This document shows positions 27,525 to 37,100 of a stretch of 64,000 nucleotides of DNA, in pieces (positions within the stretch are counted from its first letter, which is position 1; every line of letters starts with the position of its first letter). Made by a program: the position numbers and the translations under genes. The stretch spans positions 4,062,501 to 4,126,500 of the forward strand of contig NZ_CP151099.1 of NCBI RefSeq assembly GCF_038096175.1, written 5' to 3'. Below the pieces are notes generated by a model. It did not search any database. It saw nothing but the letters and a program-made list of their open reading frames with translations, and was not told the origin of the DNA. Source of the stretch: Nostoc sp. UHCC 0302. GTDB taxonomy: Bacteria > Cyanobacteriota > Cyanobacteriia > Cyanobacteriales > Nostocaceae.

Positions 27525-27884
27525 AGCTTATTCCTTCGCTTTTTATCAAGGAATTAAGAGTGTAAGACAATAACTTATTTAGCTATACCTTTAAATTATC
27601 AAATAATTTAAAAGGAAATCATGAAGAAACGAAACATTAATTCTTGATGTAAGCTATGTGTGTAAGCCAGACACTTTTTCACTCTCTAAGATACCTCCTT
27701 TAGAGGTATTGTTGTAAAGTAATAAAATGGCTTTAACAATCTAGGATTCAATAAATCACAATTTAGAATGCAATTAGCCAAAACTTGGAGCTAAGGCTTA
27801 TTTAGCTCAGGAATTATTTGATTTTTAATTGTTTATAGCTTGTGAGTTTATCTACCATATTTCATCCATTAGAGGACATCTACG
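27525..27884. other. Divergent promoter region
   Basis: 360 bases between the DUF4327 gene and the PLP enzyme. One small palindrome (ATACCTCCTTTAGAGGTAT, about 27689-27707) could be an operator or hairpin. No gene seen. Confidence 0.45.
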
Positions 27885-29117
27885 ATGAGCCTAAACATTG
27901 ATAAAGTGCGTGAATATTTTCCTGCTTTAGCTGGTGAATGGACTTTTTTTGATAATGCTGGCGGGTCACAAACCCTGAAAAAAGTAGTAGATAGAATTAG
28001 CGAATTTCTCTTGACATCTGATGTGCAATTAGGTGCTTCTTATGAGATTTCCCAACTAGCAGGCGAACGTTTAGCGTTAGCAACTAAGGGAATAGCTACT
28101 TTAATTAACGCCAAGTCTCCTCAAGAAGTGGTTATGGGGCCATCTACTACAATGATGTTGAAAGTTCTGTCAATTTGTTTAGGTCAGACTTTAACATCTG
28201 GTGATGAGATTATTGTTACTAACTGCGACCATGAAGCTAATATCGGGGCTTGGGTTGCTTTAGAAAAACAAGGAGTGAAGATTAAAGTTTGGCAAATTCG
28301 CCCAGATACTTTAGAACTGGATTTAACAGATTTAGAATCATTGATGAGTCAGCGCACAAAACTAGTAGCTTTAACTCACGCCTCAAATGTTTTGGGAACT
28401 ATTAACCCAATTAAAGAAATCGCGGCATTTGTGCATCAGCGAGGAGCAATGATTTGTGTAGATGGTGTAGCTTATGCCCCACATAGATTAATTGATGTTC
28501 AAGATTTAGATGTAGATTTTTATGCTTTGAGTTTTTATAAAGTATATGGGCCACATCATGCTTTACTCTATGGTAAAGAAGAACATTTGTTAAAATTGCC
28601 TGGATTAAATCATTATTTTATTACTCAGACAGATATTCCTTATAAATTCCAGTTAGGAAATGTTAATTTTGAGTTAAGTTATGGAATGTTAGGTTTATGT
28701 GATTATTTGAGTGAATTAGCACAAATACATTATGGTAATCAAACTACAACTGATTTGAGAAATCAAATGGTGCAGGCTTTTGATTTAATTAGTATATATG
28801 AGGAAAAAATTGGCGATCGCTTACTAAATTACCTCAACTCTAAACCGAAAGTGCGTGTAATTGGTCAATCAAAAGCTAACCGCAAATCTCGCGTTCCGAC
28901 TATATCTTTTATAGTAGATGGAATTCACAGCTCAACTATCCCAGCGAAAATTGATCAACATCACATTGCGATTCGCTATGGAGATTTTTATGCTAAACGG
29001 CTAATTGAATACTTGGGGTTAGCATCGCAAGGTGGAATAGTGCGCGTGAGTATGGTGCATTACAATACGCTTGAGGAAGTTGACCGCTTGATTGAAGCTT
29101 TTGAGCAAGTATTTTAA
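27885..29117 (+). CDS. Class-V aminotransferase, cysteine-desulfurase-like (VC1184/TIGR01976 type)
   Basis: 410 residues, full length for fold-type I class V. PLP features: STTMMLKV (phosphate loop region), NCDHEANIGAW, THASNVLGTINP, VDGVAYAPH (D193) and the Schiff-base lysine K219 in SFYKVYGPHHALLYG. NifS/SufS enzymes have a catalytic Cys in a C-terminal loop. Here the corresponding region (HHIAIRYGDFYAKRLIEYLGL) has none, so a true persulfide-forming desulfurase is unlikely. A rhodanese-domain gene follows 231 bp later on the same strand, suggesting sulfur chemistry nonetheless. The substrate is unknown. Confidence 0.85.
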   Translation: MSLNIDKVREYFPALAGEWTFFDNAGGSQTLKKVVDRISEFLLTSDVQLGASYEISQLAGERLALATKGIATLINAKSPQEVVMGPSTTMMLKVLSICLGQTLTSGDEIIVTNCDHEANIGAWVALEKQGVKIKVWQIRPDTLELDLTDLESLMSQRTKLVALTHASNVLGTINPIKEIAAFVHQRGAMICVDGVAYAPHRLIDVQDLDVDFYALSFYKVYGPHHALLYGKEEHLLKLPGLNHYFITQTDIPYKFQLGNVNFELSYGMLGLCDYLSELAQIHYGNQTTTDLRNQMVQAFDLISIYEEKIGDRLLNYLNSKPKVRVIGQSKANRKSRVPTISFIVDGIHSSTIPAKIDQHHIAIRYGDFYAKRLIEYLGLASQGGIVRVSMVHYNTLEEVDRLIEAFEQVF

Positions 29118-29348
29118 TAAGAAAGAATTCAGGAGTCAGGAGTCAGAATTCAGGAGGAACCAGTGCAGTCTTCTCCCAAGGGGAGAGGCTAGCGCCTGCC
29201 GTAGGATGTCCGAACGCGAGTGCGTCTCCTTTAGGAGAAGGGCTGTAGGGGTCTCCCCAAATGGAGCAACTTGGGTTCAGAATAAAGCCATGAATTTTGT
29301 ATGGCTGGGGTGTAAGTCCTACACAAGTAACGAGAAAGGTTTTAAAAA
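29118..29348. repeat. Dispersed repeat between PLP-enzyme and rhodanese genes
   Basis: TTCAGGAGTCAGGAGTCAG heptamers are followed by TCTCCCAAGGGGAGAGGC and an AACGCGAGTGCGTCTCC segment of a dispersed type common in this genome. Co-transcription across it is possible but unproven. Confidence 0.5.
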
Positions 29349-29801
29349 ATGCTGTTACTCCTGCTCAACTTTCTTAAACTCCTGATTAGGTTTAAATTTC
29401 CGACTATTCAGGAGATGACAACAAAGGAATTGGCTAACTGGTTATCAAACCCTGCAAAGTCACAGCCATTACTGGTAGATGCGCGAAGTCAAGCAGAGTA
29501 TGCAGTCAGTCATCTCAAAACAGCAGTGCGTATTGATGCGATCGCACCTGATTTAACACCACTTTTGACAGTTTCAAAAGACACACCAATTGTTGTGTAC
29601 TGTTCCGTTGGCTACCGCAGCGCTATATTAACCCAGCAGCTTGATGCAGCAGGTTTTGAGTGCGTTTTTAACTTGAGCGGGGGGATTTTTCAGTGGGCTA
29701 ATGAAGGAAGACCCATTTTTAAAGATGAACACCCAGTAAAGCTTGTACATCCTTATGATGCAATATGGGGAAAACTATTGAAAGCTGATTACCATGCTTA
29801 A
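29349..29801 (+). CDS. Rhodanese-domain sulfurtransferase
   Basis: 150 residues. A short hydrophobic N-terminus (MLLLLLNFLKLLI) precedes a single rhodanese domain (about 22-120): LLVDARSQAEYAVSHLKTA, the active-site loop YCSVGYRSA with C85, and LSGGIFQWANEGRP. The cysteine would carry a persulfide. The N-terminal segment may be a membrane anchor, or translation could begin at Met23. Its position after the desulfurase-like gene suggests that it accepts or donates sulfur in the same pathway. Confidence 0.9.
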   Translation: MLLLLLNFLKLLIRFKFPTIQEMTTKELANWLSNPAKSQPLLVDARSQAEYAVSHLKTAVRIDAIAPDLTPLLTVSKDTPIVVYCSVGYRSAILTQQLDAAGFECVFNLSGGIFQWANEGRPIFKDEHPVKLVHPYDAIWGKLLKADYHA

Positions 29802-29842
29802 AAAAGATAAAGCTCTACCTGAATACTGAAACTATAAAAAGC

Positions 29843-29873
29843 GAAGCTAAATTTAATGCTTCCGGGGTTTTTT
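29843..29873 (+). terminator. Possible terminator after the rhodanese gene
   Basis: GAAGC and GCTTC form a short stem around a 10-base AT loop, followed by CGGGG and six T's. The stem is weak, the T-run good. Confidence 0.45.
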
Positions 29874-29925
29874 CACTATATAAAATCACCCAGCTATGCT
29901 TTCACCTACAGTTCCACACTGCTAA

Positions 29926-31017
29926 TTAATCGCGCAATCTCTCTCCCTCTCCTTTATTCATATCCAGCCTGACATCCTGATTCAAACCTGCTTTTTGTTG
30001 CTCTGCGACAGATGAATCTTTGGGAGGAATACCCAATTGCATACGAGTATTACGCCATAGCAGCTTCAGGTCTGCCAACTTATGTCCTGGTGCTGTATAC
30101 CCATAAGCACGGTATTTATTAGGCTGTACTTTTCCTTTTTGCTGTACAAACGCTGTAAACGCATCCGTCCAAGCGTCAAACTCTTGATAAAAATTTGGTT
30201 CAGATGGTATATCTTCAGCTTGGTTATCGCTGTACTTTTTACCATGACCAATTTGAGCATAACGCCAAAGGCGATCGGGAACTTCAATACCGCTGTAACG
30301 ACTTTGCCAAACTAGAGGCGCGTAGGCATTCCGCTCATTTTCAAATGGCTCTTGCTCTGGATTGAAGTATTGTTTGTGCTTCAACAAGCGAGGACGTTCA
30401 TCTTCACCCATTTCATCCCCTCCGCCATCGCCATAACAGAAAAAACCAGCTGTGCGCCCTTCTAAGTGGTTCAAGCTCAACTCTTCCCACTCAGGTGAAT
30501 GTTCCAACGCCATTGCTTTTTCTGGATCTTTATGTCCAATTAGGTCTTCCTGGGGATTTCCACCGTTCATGCACACTAATCGGTCAAACATTAATTTTAG
30601 GTTGCTACTAGGAGCATACCAGTTGATCGGGCCAATAATTGCCCAAGCATCGGCTAAGTCTAAGCGCGAGTACATATCCAGATCCCACATCAAATCTGGT
30701 TCAGCTTTATTATTAGGTTCGTAACAGTTGCATGGCCAAACACAAAGCGCCATCGAAGTAGATGCACAGGCGTTACAGCTTTGAATTCTGGCGCGGGCGA
30801 ATACATTGCCCAAGTCTTCATAGTCAATTTCCCAATCTTGGGGTAGGCGTTCTGCCATACGTAGCATGAGGGTGCGTGATTTGGAGTCAACGCCAGGACA
30901 GTTGTATTGACGGCGATTTGAGCCGGAAATGATTAGCACGCGGAAAGGGCGTTGCTCAGGTGGAAGTTTGCCATTTTCATCGTTTGGTTTCATGATTTTG
31001 CCCTTAGAGTCTTTCAA
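29926..31017 (-). CDS. Flavodoxin-fold FMN reductase family protein with a cysteine cluster
   Basis: 363 residues, longer than ordinary NAD(P)H-dependent FMN reductases (about 180-200). FMN-site motifs are visible: IISGSNRRQYNC ... SKSRTLM (phosphate loop, about 29-52) and PINWYAPSSNLKLMFDRL (isoalloxazine loop). Between them lies C81-x2-C84-x7-C92-x3-C96-x-C98 (IQSCNACAS ... LCVWPCNCY), which resembles the compact cluster motif of iron-sulfur flavoproteins, though the spacing differs from the archaeal CX2CX2C type. A unique C-terminal half (about 190-363) has no recognised domain. A redox flavoenzyme with a possible 4Fe-4S centre is an inference. Start could be Met1 or Met9. Confidence 0.8.
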   Translation of the reverse strand: MKDSKGKIMKPNDENGKLPPEQRPFRVLIISGSNRRQYNCPGVDSKSRTLMLRMAERLPQDWEIDYEDLGNVFARARIQSCNACASTSMALCVWPCNCYEPNNKAEPDLMWDLDMYSRLDLADAWAIIGPINWYAPSSNLKLMFDRLVCMNGGNPQEDLIGHKDPEKAMALEHSPEWEELSLNHLEGRTAGFFCYGDGGGDEMGEDERPRLLKHKQYFNPEQEPFENERNAYAPLVWQSRYSGIEVPDRLWRYAQIGHGKKYSDNQAEDIPSEPNFYQEFDAWTDAFTAFVQQKGKVQPNKYRAYGYTAPGHKLADLKLLWRNTRMQLGIPPKDSSVAEQQKAGLNQDVRLDMNKGEGERLRD

Positions 31018-31227
31018 TGATTAAGTTAATTTTTAGAATTGCAAAGCATACAGCAGTGGGAAAAAATCGAAGATTTTTCCGCTGGCAGCTTTGCTTACTC
31101 ATGCGATCGCTACTGTAATTATTTACATTCAACCGGACTTTCTAGATATATAGAATCCATCTTCGGTAATAAGCCTCAGTATCAACTTTTAAAGCAGTAA
31201 TATCTTGTTGAGGCTTACAACAAATCA

Positions 31228-32415
31228 ATGAACTTAAAAGACGAATTAGATAAAACGAATAGTCACTTTCACAGACGCTATGACCTTGATTGGTTAAGAG
31301 TGCTGGCGGTGCTGTTACTAATTTATTTTCACGCTGCCGCAGTTTTTTACCAAGGGGAATTGGGCGAGTTTTATATTAAAAATAGCTTGCTTAGTCCTTC
31401 TCTTGGATGGTTTGTTTTCTTTGTCCATCAGTGGCATATGCCATTATTTTTCTTAATTTCGGGTTCTGCGACTTGGTTCTCTCTTCAGTTGCGATCGCCA
31501 ATGCAATATGTTAGCGATCGCTTGAAGCGGCTACTCATACCCTTCATCTTTGGCACGTTGGTGCTGGTTCCTGTGCAAGTCTATTACAAACTTCTCAGAG
31601 AATATAAAAATATTGGTTCTTATTTAGATTTTTACCCACAGTTTTTTAATGGAATCCGTCCCCAAGGTAATTTTGAATGGGCGCACCTGTGGTTCGTAAT
31701 TTACCTATTTGTGTTATCGCTAGTTACTTTACCGCTGTTGTTATTCTTTAAAAAAGATTCAGTTCAGCCTTGGTATTCTCATATTGCAACTTTTATCAAT
31801 CAGCCAGCAGCTATTTTTTTACCTGCTCTACCACTAGCTGTAATTGAAGGTGCATTGCGGCCTAGATGGTTTGGTTTTCAAAATCTCTATGATGACTGGG
31901 CAAATTTGTTGCTTTATCTTCATTACTTTGTTTATGGCTTTCTCTTGTGTTCTGACATGAGATTTAGGCAAGCGATTGCTCAATCTCTCAAACTGATGCT
32001 GTTTCTAGCAGTGATTACTATGTCTGTAATCTTAGGAATACAGGTAACTAATATCCTCCCTGTCCGTGGCTACTCTTGGGGATATATTCTCTATCAGATG
32101 TTGCGGGGCTGTAATTCTTGGTTTTGGGTAATTGCCATACTTGGGCTATCTCAGCGATACTTAGCATTTAATAATAGGACTTTGCAATATGCTGCCCAAG
32201 CTGCTTATCCAGTTTATTTGCTGCATCAAACAGTTTTAGTAGCGATCGCTTTTTATGTAGTGCAATGGAATTTGAGTATACCAAAAAAGTTTTTAATTAT
32301 TAGTACAGCCAGCATTGTAGTCACGATTGCTTTGTATGATTTGTTGATTAAGCGCTTCAACATTGTCCGATTTTTATTTGGACTAAAACCCGTTGACGTG
32401 AAGCAAGTAGAATAA
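31228..32415 (+). CDS. Acyltransferase family 3 membrane protein
   Basis: 395 residues with about ten hydrophobic helices. The N-terminus has the family pattern RRYDLDWLRVLAVLLLIYFHAA (catalytic-type His in the first helix), followed by HQWHMPLFFLISGSATWFSL and RLKRLLIPFIFGTL. These integral membrane acyltransferases O-acetylate or succinylate sugars, lipids or glucans. The next gene is a glycosyltransferase 27 bp downstream, so a two-gene operon modifying a glycan or glycolipid is likely. Confidence 0.88.
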   Translation: MNLKDELDKTNSHFHRRYDLDWLRVLAVLLLIYFHAAAVFYQGELGEFYIKNSLLSPSLGWFVFFVHQWHMPLFFLISGSATWFSLQLRSPMQYVSDRLKRLLIPFIFGTLVLVPVQVYYKLLREYKNIGSYLDFYPQFFNGIRPQGNFEWAHLWFVIYLFVLSLVTLPLLLFFKKDSVQPWYSHIATFINQPAAIFLPALPLAVIEGALRPRWFGFQNLYDDWANLLLYLHYFVYGFLLCSDMRFRQAIAQSLKLMLFLAVITMSVILGIQVTNILPVRGYSWGYILYQMLRGCNSWFWVIAILGLSQRYLAFNNRTLQYAAQAAYPVYLLHQTVLVAIAFYVVQWNLSIPKKFLIISTASIVVTIALYDLLIKRFNIVRFLFGLKPVDVKQVE

Positions 32416-32442
32416 AAGCAAGGATAAAACTACTTAAGTTGG

Positions 32443-33198
32443 ATGTCTCAAGTTTCGATTGTCATTCCTACTTTAAACGAAGCAACTAGCTTAGAGCGCA
32501 CATTGCGCCAGCTGACTTTACTTAATCCGCCTGCCAAGGAGGTGATAGTAGTAGATGGTGGCAGCGAAGATCAGACGGTAGAAATTGCCAAGCAAGGCTT
32601 TGAGTCATTCAATCAGACGCTATGTGTAAAAGTTCTATCATCTGAACGGCGTGGGCGTTCTATTCAGATGAACTACGGAGCATCCGTTGCAACTGGAGAT
32701 ATTCTTTGCTTTCTTCATGCAGATACTTGCGTTCCAGATGACTTAATTGCTGTCATCGAGCAAACCCTAACAAAGCCAACCGTTGCTTGTGGCGGATTCA
32801 TTTCTTTGATGGCAGGTTCTCAAACAACTCGCTGGGGCATCTCTCTACATAATTATTTAAAAACCTATTACGCACCACTATTATTTAAACCTCACCTGTT
32901 TTTTAAAGGATTGCGTCTGTTGTTTGGTGATCAAGTAATGTTCTGCCGTCGGATTGACTTTTGGGATTGTGGTGGATTTGATGAGACATTGCCGATTATG
33001 GAGGATGGCGATTTATGCTTGAAACTTGTGAAAAAAGGACACATTTGTCAAGTAAACCGCATTGTTCAAAGCTCAGATCGTCGTGTGGCCAAATGGGGTA
33101 GCTGGAAAGCAACAGCAATTTATCTCTATATCGGGATTTTGTGGGGAATTGGTGTTGATGCAAATTACCTGAAGCAGTTTTATCAAGATATCCGCTGA
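32443..33198 (+). CDS. Family 2 glycosyltransferase, TIGR04283 type
   Basis: 251 residues. GT-A fold marks: VSIVIPTLNEATSLERTL, EVIVVDGGSEDQTVEIA, RGRSIQMNYGASVATGDILC, the metal-binding FLHADT, and GGFDETLPIMEDGDLCLKL. The pattern with RxxQMNxGA and FLHADT is that of TIGR04283, which has been named after arsenosugar biosynthesis loci. No arsM or arsS gene is seen in this window, so that role is not supported locally. It is downstream of the acyltransferase and its 3' end overlaps the convergent DUF547 gene by 16 bp. Confidence 0.9.
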   Translation: MSQVSIVIPTLNEATSLERTLRQLTLLNPPAKEVIVVDGGSEDQTVEIAKQGFESFNQTLCVKVLSSERRGRSIQMNYGASVATGDILCFLHADTCVPDDLIAVIEQTLTKPTVACGGFISLMAGSQTTRWGISLHNYLKTYYAPLLFKPHLFFKGLRLLFGDQVMFCRRIDFWDCGGFDETLPIMEDGDLCLKLVKKGHICQVNRIVQSSDRRVAKWGSWKATAIYLYIGILWGIGVDANYLKQFYQDIR

Positions 33199-33884
33199 TT
33201 TAAGCTCCAATCATAGTAGAGATAAGAAATCGGTTTTGAAGCAGTCAAGGGTAAATCTGCTTTCAAGTAAGAGCGGATATATTCTGGAATGGAGGGCGCA
33301 ACCTTCAAAAAGTCTTGACGATACCACTTAAAGATTTTGCTACAGTAGAGCGTTTGACTCTGAGTATCGTAACGAACTTTTTCAGGATTGTTAATAAAGC
33401 GATGAGCATCTTCATCTAACTGATTGATAACTTGCTCAGGAAAGTAAGCTCCTCGACGCAATAAGGGACAACCAACAGAAGCACAGACAATTGCAAAATG
33501 AATTCGTGGCTCTTGCAGTTTATCTCGCAAAATCTGATTCTCGATTTGAGCTAAGCTGTAACGCTTGCCAAAGATGTAATATGCTCGGCGTTGAAAGAAC
33601 CACAGAAAAGCCAGCCAGTTGGGAATTCCTAGAACTTGTGGACGAATCGACTCAAGCGGGTATCTCTCTAAAATTGTAGAAATGGTAAATGCATTGTAGA
33701 GATTAATCCACAATGCTAATTCCTCTAAAGGGTTGAGATTAGATTCTAGATGCACTTGCTTTTTGCTCGATAACCAATCAGCAAGCGCTTGGGGCTGCTC
33801 TCTTTTCCACGCAACATAGTCTACATGACCCAGTTCATCAACATACTGACGAAGTAGCGTATCCCAAATTTCAAAATCAATCAT
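33183..33884 (-). CDS. DUF547 domain protein
   Basis: 233 residues from ATG 33884 (MIDFEIWDTLLRQYVD); a longer frame to 34013 runs into a dispersed repeat and was rejected. DUF547 marks: GHVDYVAWKRE, ALWINLYNAFTISTILERYP, IENQILRD, PRIHFAIVCASVGCPLLRRGAY and FKWYRQDF. The conserved Cys in VCASVGCP and the nearby His suggest a papain/transglutaminase-like active site, an inference. No signal peptide is seen. It overlaps the GT2 gene tail to tail. DUF547 genes often neighbour TIGR04283 transferases in my recollection, so the two may share a pathway. Confidence 0.88.
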   Translation of the reverse strand: MIDFEIWDTLLRQYVDELGHVDYVAWKREQPQALADWLSSKKQVHLESNLNPLEELALWINLYNAFTISTILERYPLESIRPQVLGIPNWLAFLWFFQRRAYYIFGKRYSLAQIENQILRDKLQEPRIHFAIVCASVGCPLLRRGAYFPEQVINQLDEDAHRFINNPEKVRYDTQSQTLYCSKIFKWYRQDFLKVAPSIPEYIRSYLKADLPLTASKPISYLYYDWSLNQRIS

Positions 33885-33929
33885 TTTGAAGAAGAATAGA
33901 GAATTCAGCAATTTTTGACTATAGGATTC

Positions 33930-34032
33930 ATACCAATTTAAAAAAAGAATGTGGCAAATAGACCATTTGTAGAGACGCGATTTATCGCGTCTTAACCCAA
34001 GGATATGTTGCAATCATTAATTGAATTGGTAT
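33930..34032. repeat. Inverted-repeat element (MITE-like) with GACGCG core hairpin
   Basis: Ends ATACCAATTTA (33930-33940) and TTGAATTGGTAT (34021-34032) are imperfect inverted repeats. The centre holds the palindrome AGAGACGCGATTTATCGCGTCT (33969-33993). The same ends with other cores occur at 58482-58585 and 59189-59303, and a related half at 55843. No coding capacity. Confidence 0.7.
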
Positions 34033-34140
34033 CAGTAGTGGCGTGGCAAGGCTAATGCACCAATGATTTTAACGCTTTAGTGTTCGATAGTGGTGGGTTA
34101 CGGCGTAGCCTAGCCCACCCTACAAAAGAGTTTACTTTGC

Positions 34141-37100
34141 TTACCGATATAGCCAAACACGCAAGAGTGAAAGCAGCTGTTCAGTATCTACGGGTTTGGT
34201 GATGTAGTCTGATGCGCCTGCTTCAATGCATTTCTCACGATCGCCTTGCATGGCTTTAGCTGTCAATGCAATGATCGGCAAAGTTTTAAATTGCTCGTTC
34301 TGGCGAATTAGGCGCGTTGTTTCGTAACCGTCCATTTCTGGCATCATTACGTCCATTAAAACGACATCGATGTCTGGTGTACTTTCTAGGGAAGCAATTC
34401 CATCTCTGCCGTTTTCAGCATATAACACCACCATTTGATACCGCTCTAACATACTTGTGAGCGCAAATATGTTACGCATATCGTCGTCTACAATTAGTAC
34501 TTTCTTGCCTGCAAGAAAGTGACCTTGTGAATGCAGTTGTTCGAGTATTTGGCGTTTTGGTGCAGGTAGATTTGCTTGGACTCGGTGTAAAAATAATGCT
34601 GTTTCATCCAGTAGACGTTCGGGCGATCGCACGTCTTTGACAATGATTGTCTCAGCTATGCGTCTGAGTTCAGTTTCTTGGGCTTTGCTAATTTCCCTGC
34701 CAGTGTAAACAATGATCGGCAATGTTTCGCCATTCGGTTCCAGCTTAATCTGCTCGATGAGTTCAATTCCAGTCATATCTGGTAGCCCTAAATCTAGGAC
34801 GAGGCAATCAAAATGCTTGTTGCGAATCGCTTCTAGGGCTGCTGCACCAGTGCCGACGGCAGTAGTAGCAACATCGCTGTTGCCAATCAATTCTACAAGA
34901 CTCAGCCGTTGCGTATCATCATCTTCAACTATCAGCAAATTCTTCACCCGACGCTCAACAAAACCTTTTATTTTGGTTAATGCTTCGGATATTGTTTCAC
35001 TGGTTAATGGTTTTTGCAGATATGCGATCGCTCCTAGTTGTAAACCGCGTTGTCGTCCTTCCTCAACTGTCATGATATGTACAGGAATATGACGCGTATT
35101 TGGGTCATGCTTGAGACGATCCAACACTGACCAACCATCCATTTCCGGCATTCTGATATCGAGTAAAACTGCTGAAGGCTGGTATTGCTGTGCTAGCGCT
35201 AAACCTGCAACGCCGTTTTGAGCAGCTATGACTTTGAATGACTGCTGGTGCGCCATCTCTATTAAGATACGTGCAAAGTTAATGTCATCTTCGACAATTA
35301 ACAACACGCGATCGCCATTTTGGATATTGGCGCGATCGTCATTTATATCTGGGGACTGGGGATAAGGGGCTGGTGACTGAGTACTAGGAACTGGGGATAA
35401 GGGGTAACGCGTACTGGGGAGTGATTTTGATGTTGAGGACTCAGAGTTGAGAATTCTTGACTCAGGACTCAATTGTGGCAAGTAGAATGTGAAGGTGCTG
35501 CCCTGCTCTGGGGTACTAACAAGTGTAATTTCTCCACCGAAGAGACGAGCGATTTCGCGGCTGATTGATAAGCCTAAGCCTGTACCGCCATATTTACGAC
35601 TGGTAGTGCCGTCGGCTTGCTGGAAGGCTTCAAAAATAACTTTCTGCTTTTCGGGGAGAATACCAATACCAGTATCGATGACTGCAAAGGCAATCACTGT
35701 CTGGGCGCGATTTAATGTTTCTTGATTGCGGCTCCAACCTTGCTTCGCTACGTGAATATGCAAGCTGACTTCTCCACGCTCTGTAAACTTAAAAGCGTTA
35801 GAGAGGAGATTTTTCAACACTTGTTGTAAGCGTTTGGCGTCAGTATATATCGTTCTTGGCAATTCAGGAGCTAATTCAACTGTGAAAGCAAGTCCTTTGT
35901 TTTGAGCTATTTGTCCAAAGGTGCGTTCAACCTGTTCGCTCAACTCAGTTAACACCATATGATTCATGTCAATTGACATGGTTCCAGATTCAATTTTGGC
36001 GAGATCCAAAATGTCATTGATCAATGCCAAAAGGTCGTTACCTGCTGAGTAAATTGTCTGGCTGTATTCGACTTGCTTGCTGGTGAGGTTGTGATCAACA
36101 TTATCTGTCAACAACTTAGCTAAAATCAGCAAGCTGTTCAACGGTGTCCGCAGTTCATGGGACATATTGGCGAGAAACTCAGACTTATATTTTGACGAAA
36201 GTGCTAGTTGTTCTGCTTTCTCTTCTAAAGATCGTCTTGCTTGTTCAATTTCGCGATTTTTTCGCTCGACTTCTTTCTTTTGCAGCGCTAACATCTCGGC
36301 TTTTTCTTCTAACTCGGCGTTAGTTTGTTGTAATTCTTCTTGCTGTCCTTTGAGTAAATCTTCAGAAGTTTTGAGTGATTGAGCTTGTTGTTCTAGGCGT
36401 TTGTTGGTTTCTCTGAGTTCATTTTGCTGAGTTTGCAGTTCTTCAGCTAGAGATTGCGACTGCTTGAGCAATTCTTCAGTCCGCATAGAAGCGGCGATTG
36501 TGTTGAGGACGATCGCAATACTTTCGGTAAGCTGGTCGAAGAATGTTAAATGAATCTCACTAAAGCGGCGGAAAGAAGCTAATTCAATTACCGCCGTCAC
36601 CTGTCCTTCAAACAGTACGGGTAACACCACGGCATTCAGCGGAGTTGCTTCGCCTAAACCAGAGCTAATTTTGACATAATCGCCTGGAACTTCCGTTAAT
36701 AGAATCCGCTCTTTTTCTAAAGCGCATTGCCCCACCAAACCTTCACCCAAGTGGAAGCGGTTACCCAGATGTCTGCGTTCACGGTAAGCGTAGCTACTAA
36801 TTAGTTTCAAATAGGCGGTACTATCCATGCCGTCCATCAGGTAGAATACGCCATGTTGCGCTCCTACTAATGGTGCTAGTTCTGAGAGAATCAGTTTGGA
36901 TACTGTTTCTAAGTCTCGCTGACCTTGCAGCATCCGGGTAAACTTGGCGAGGTTAGTTTTCAACCAGTCTTGTTCTGTATTCTTCTGCGTTGTCTCCCGC
37001 AGATTGCCAATCATCTGGTTAATGTTGTCTTTGAGGATGGCAACTTCACCTTCGGCATCGACAGCAATTGAACGCGTTAAGTCACCTTTTGTTACAGCTG

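Noticed and set aside
30066-30890. Overlapping small frames inside the flavoprotein gene
   Set aside because: Shadow frames without motifs; the 363-residue frame carries all family signatures.
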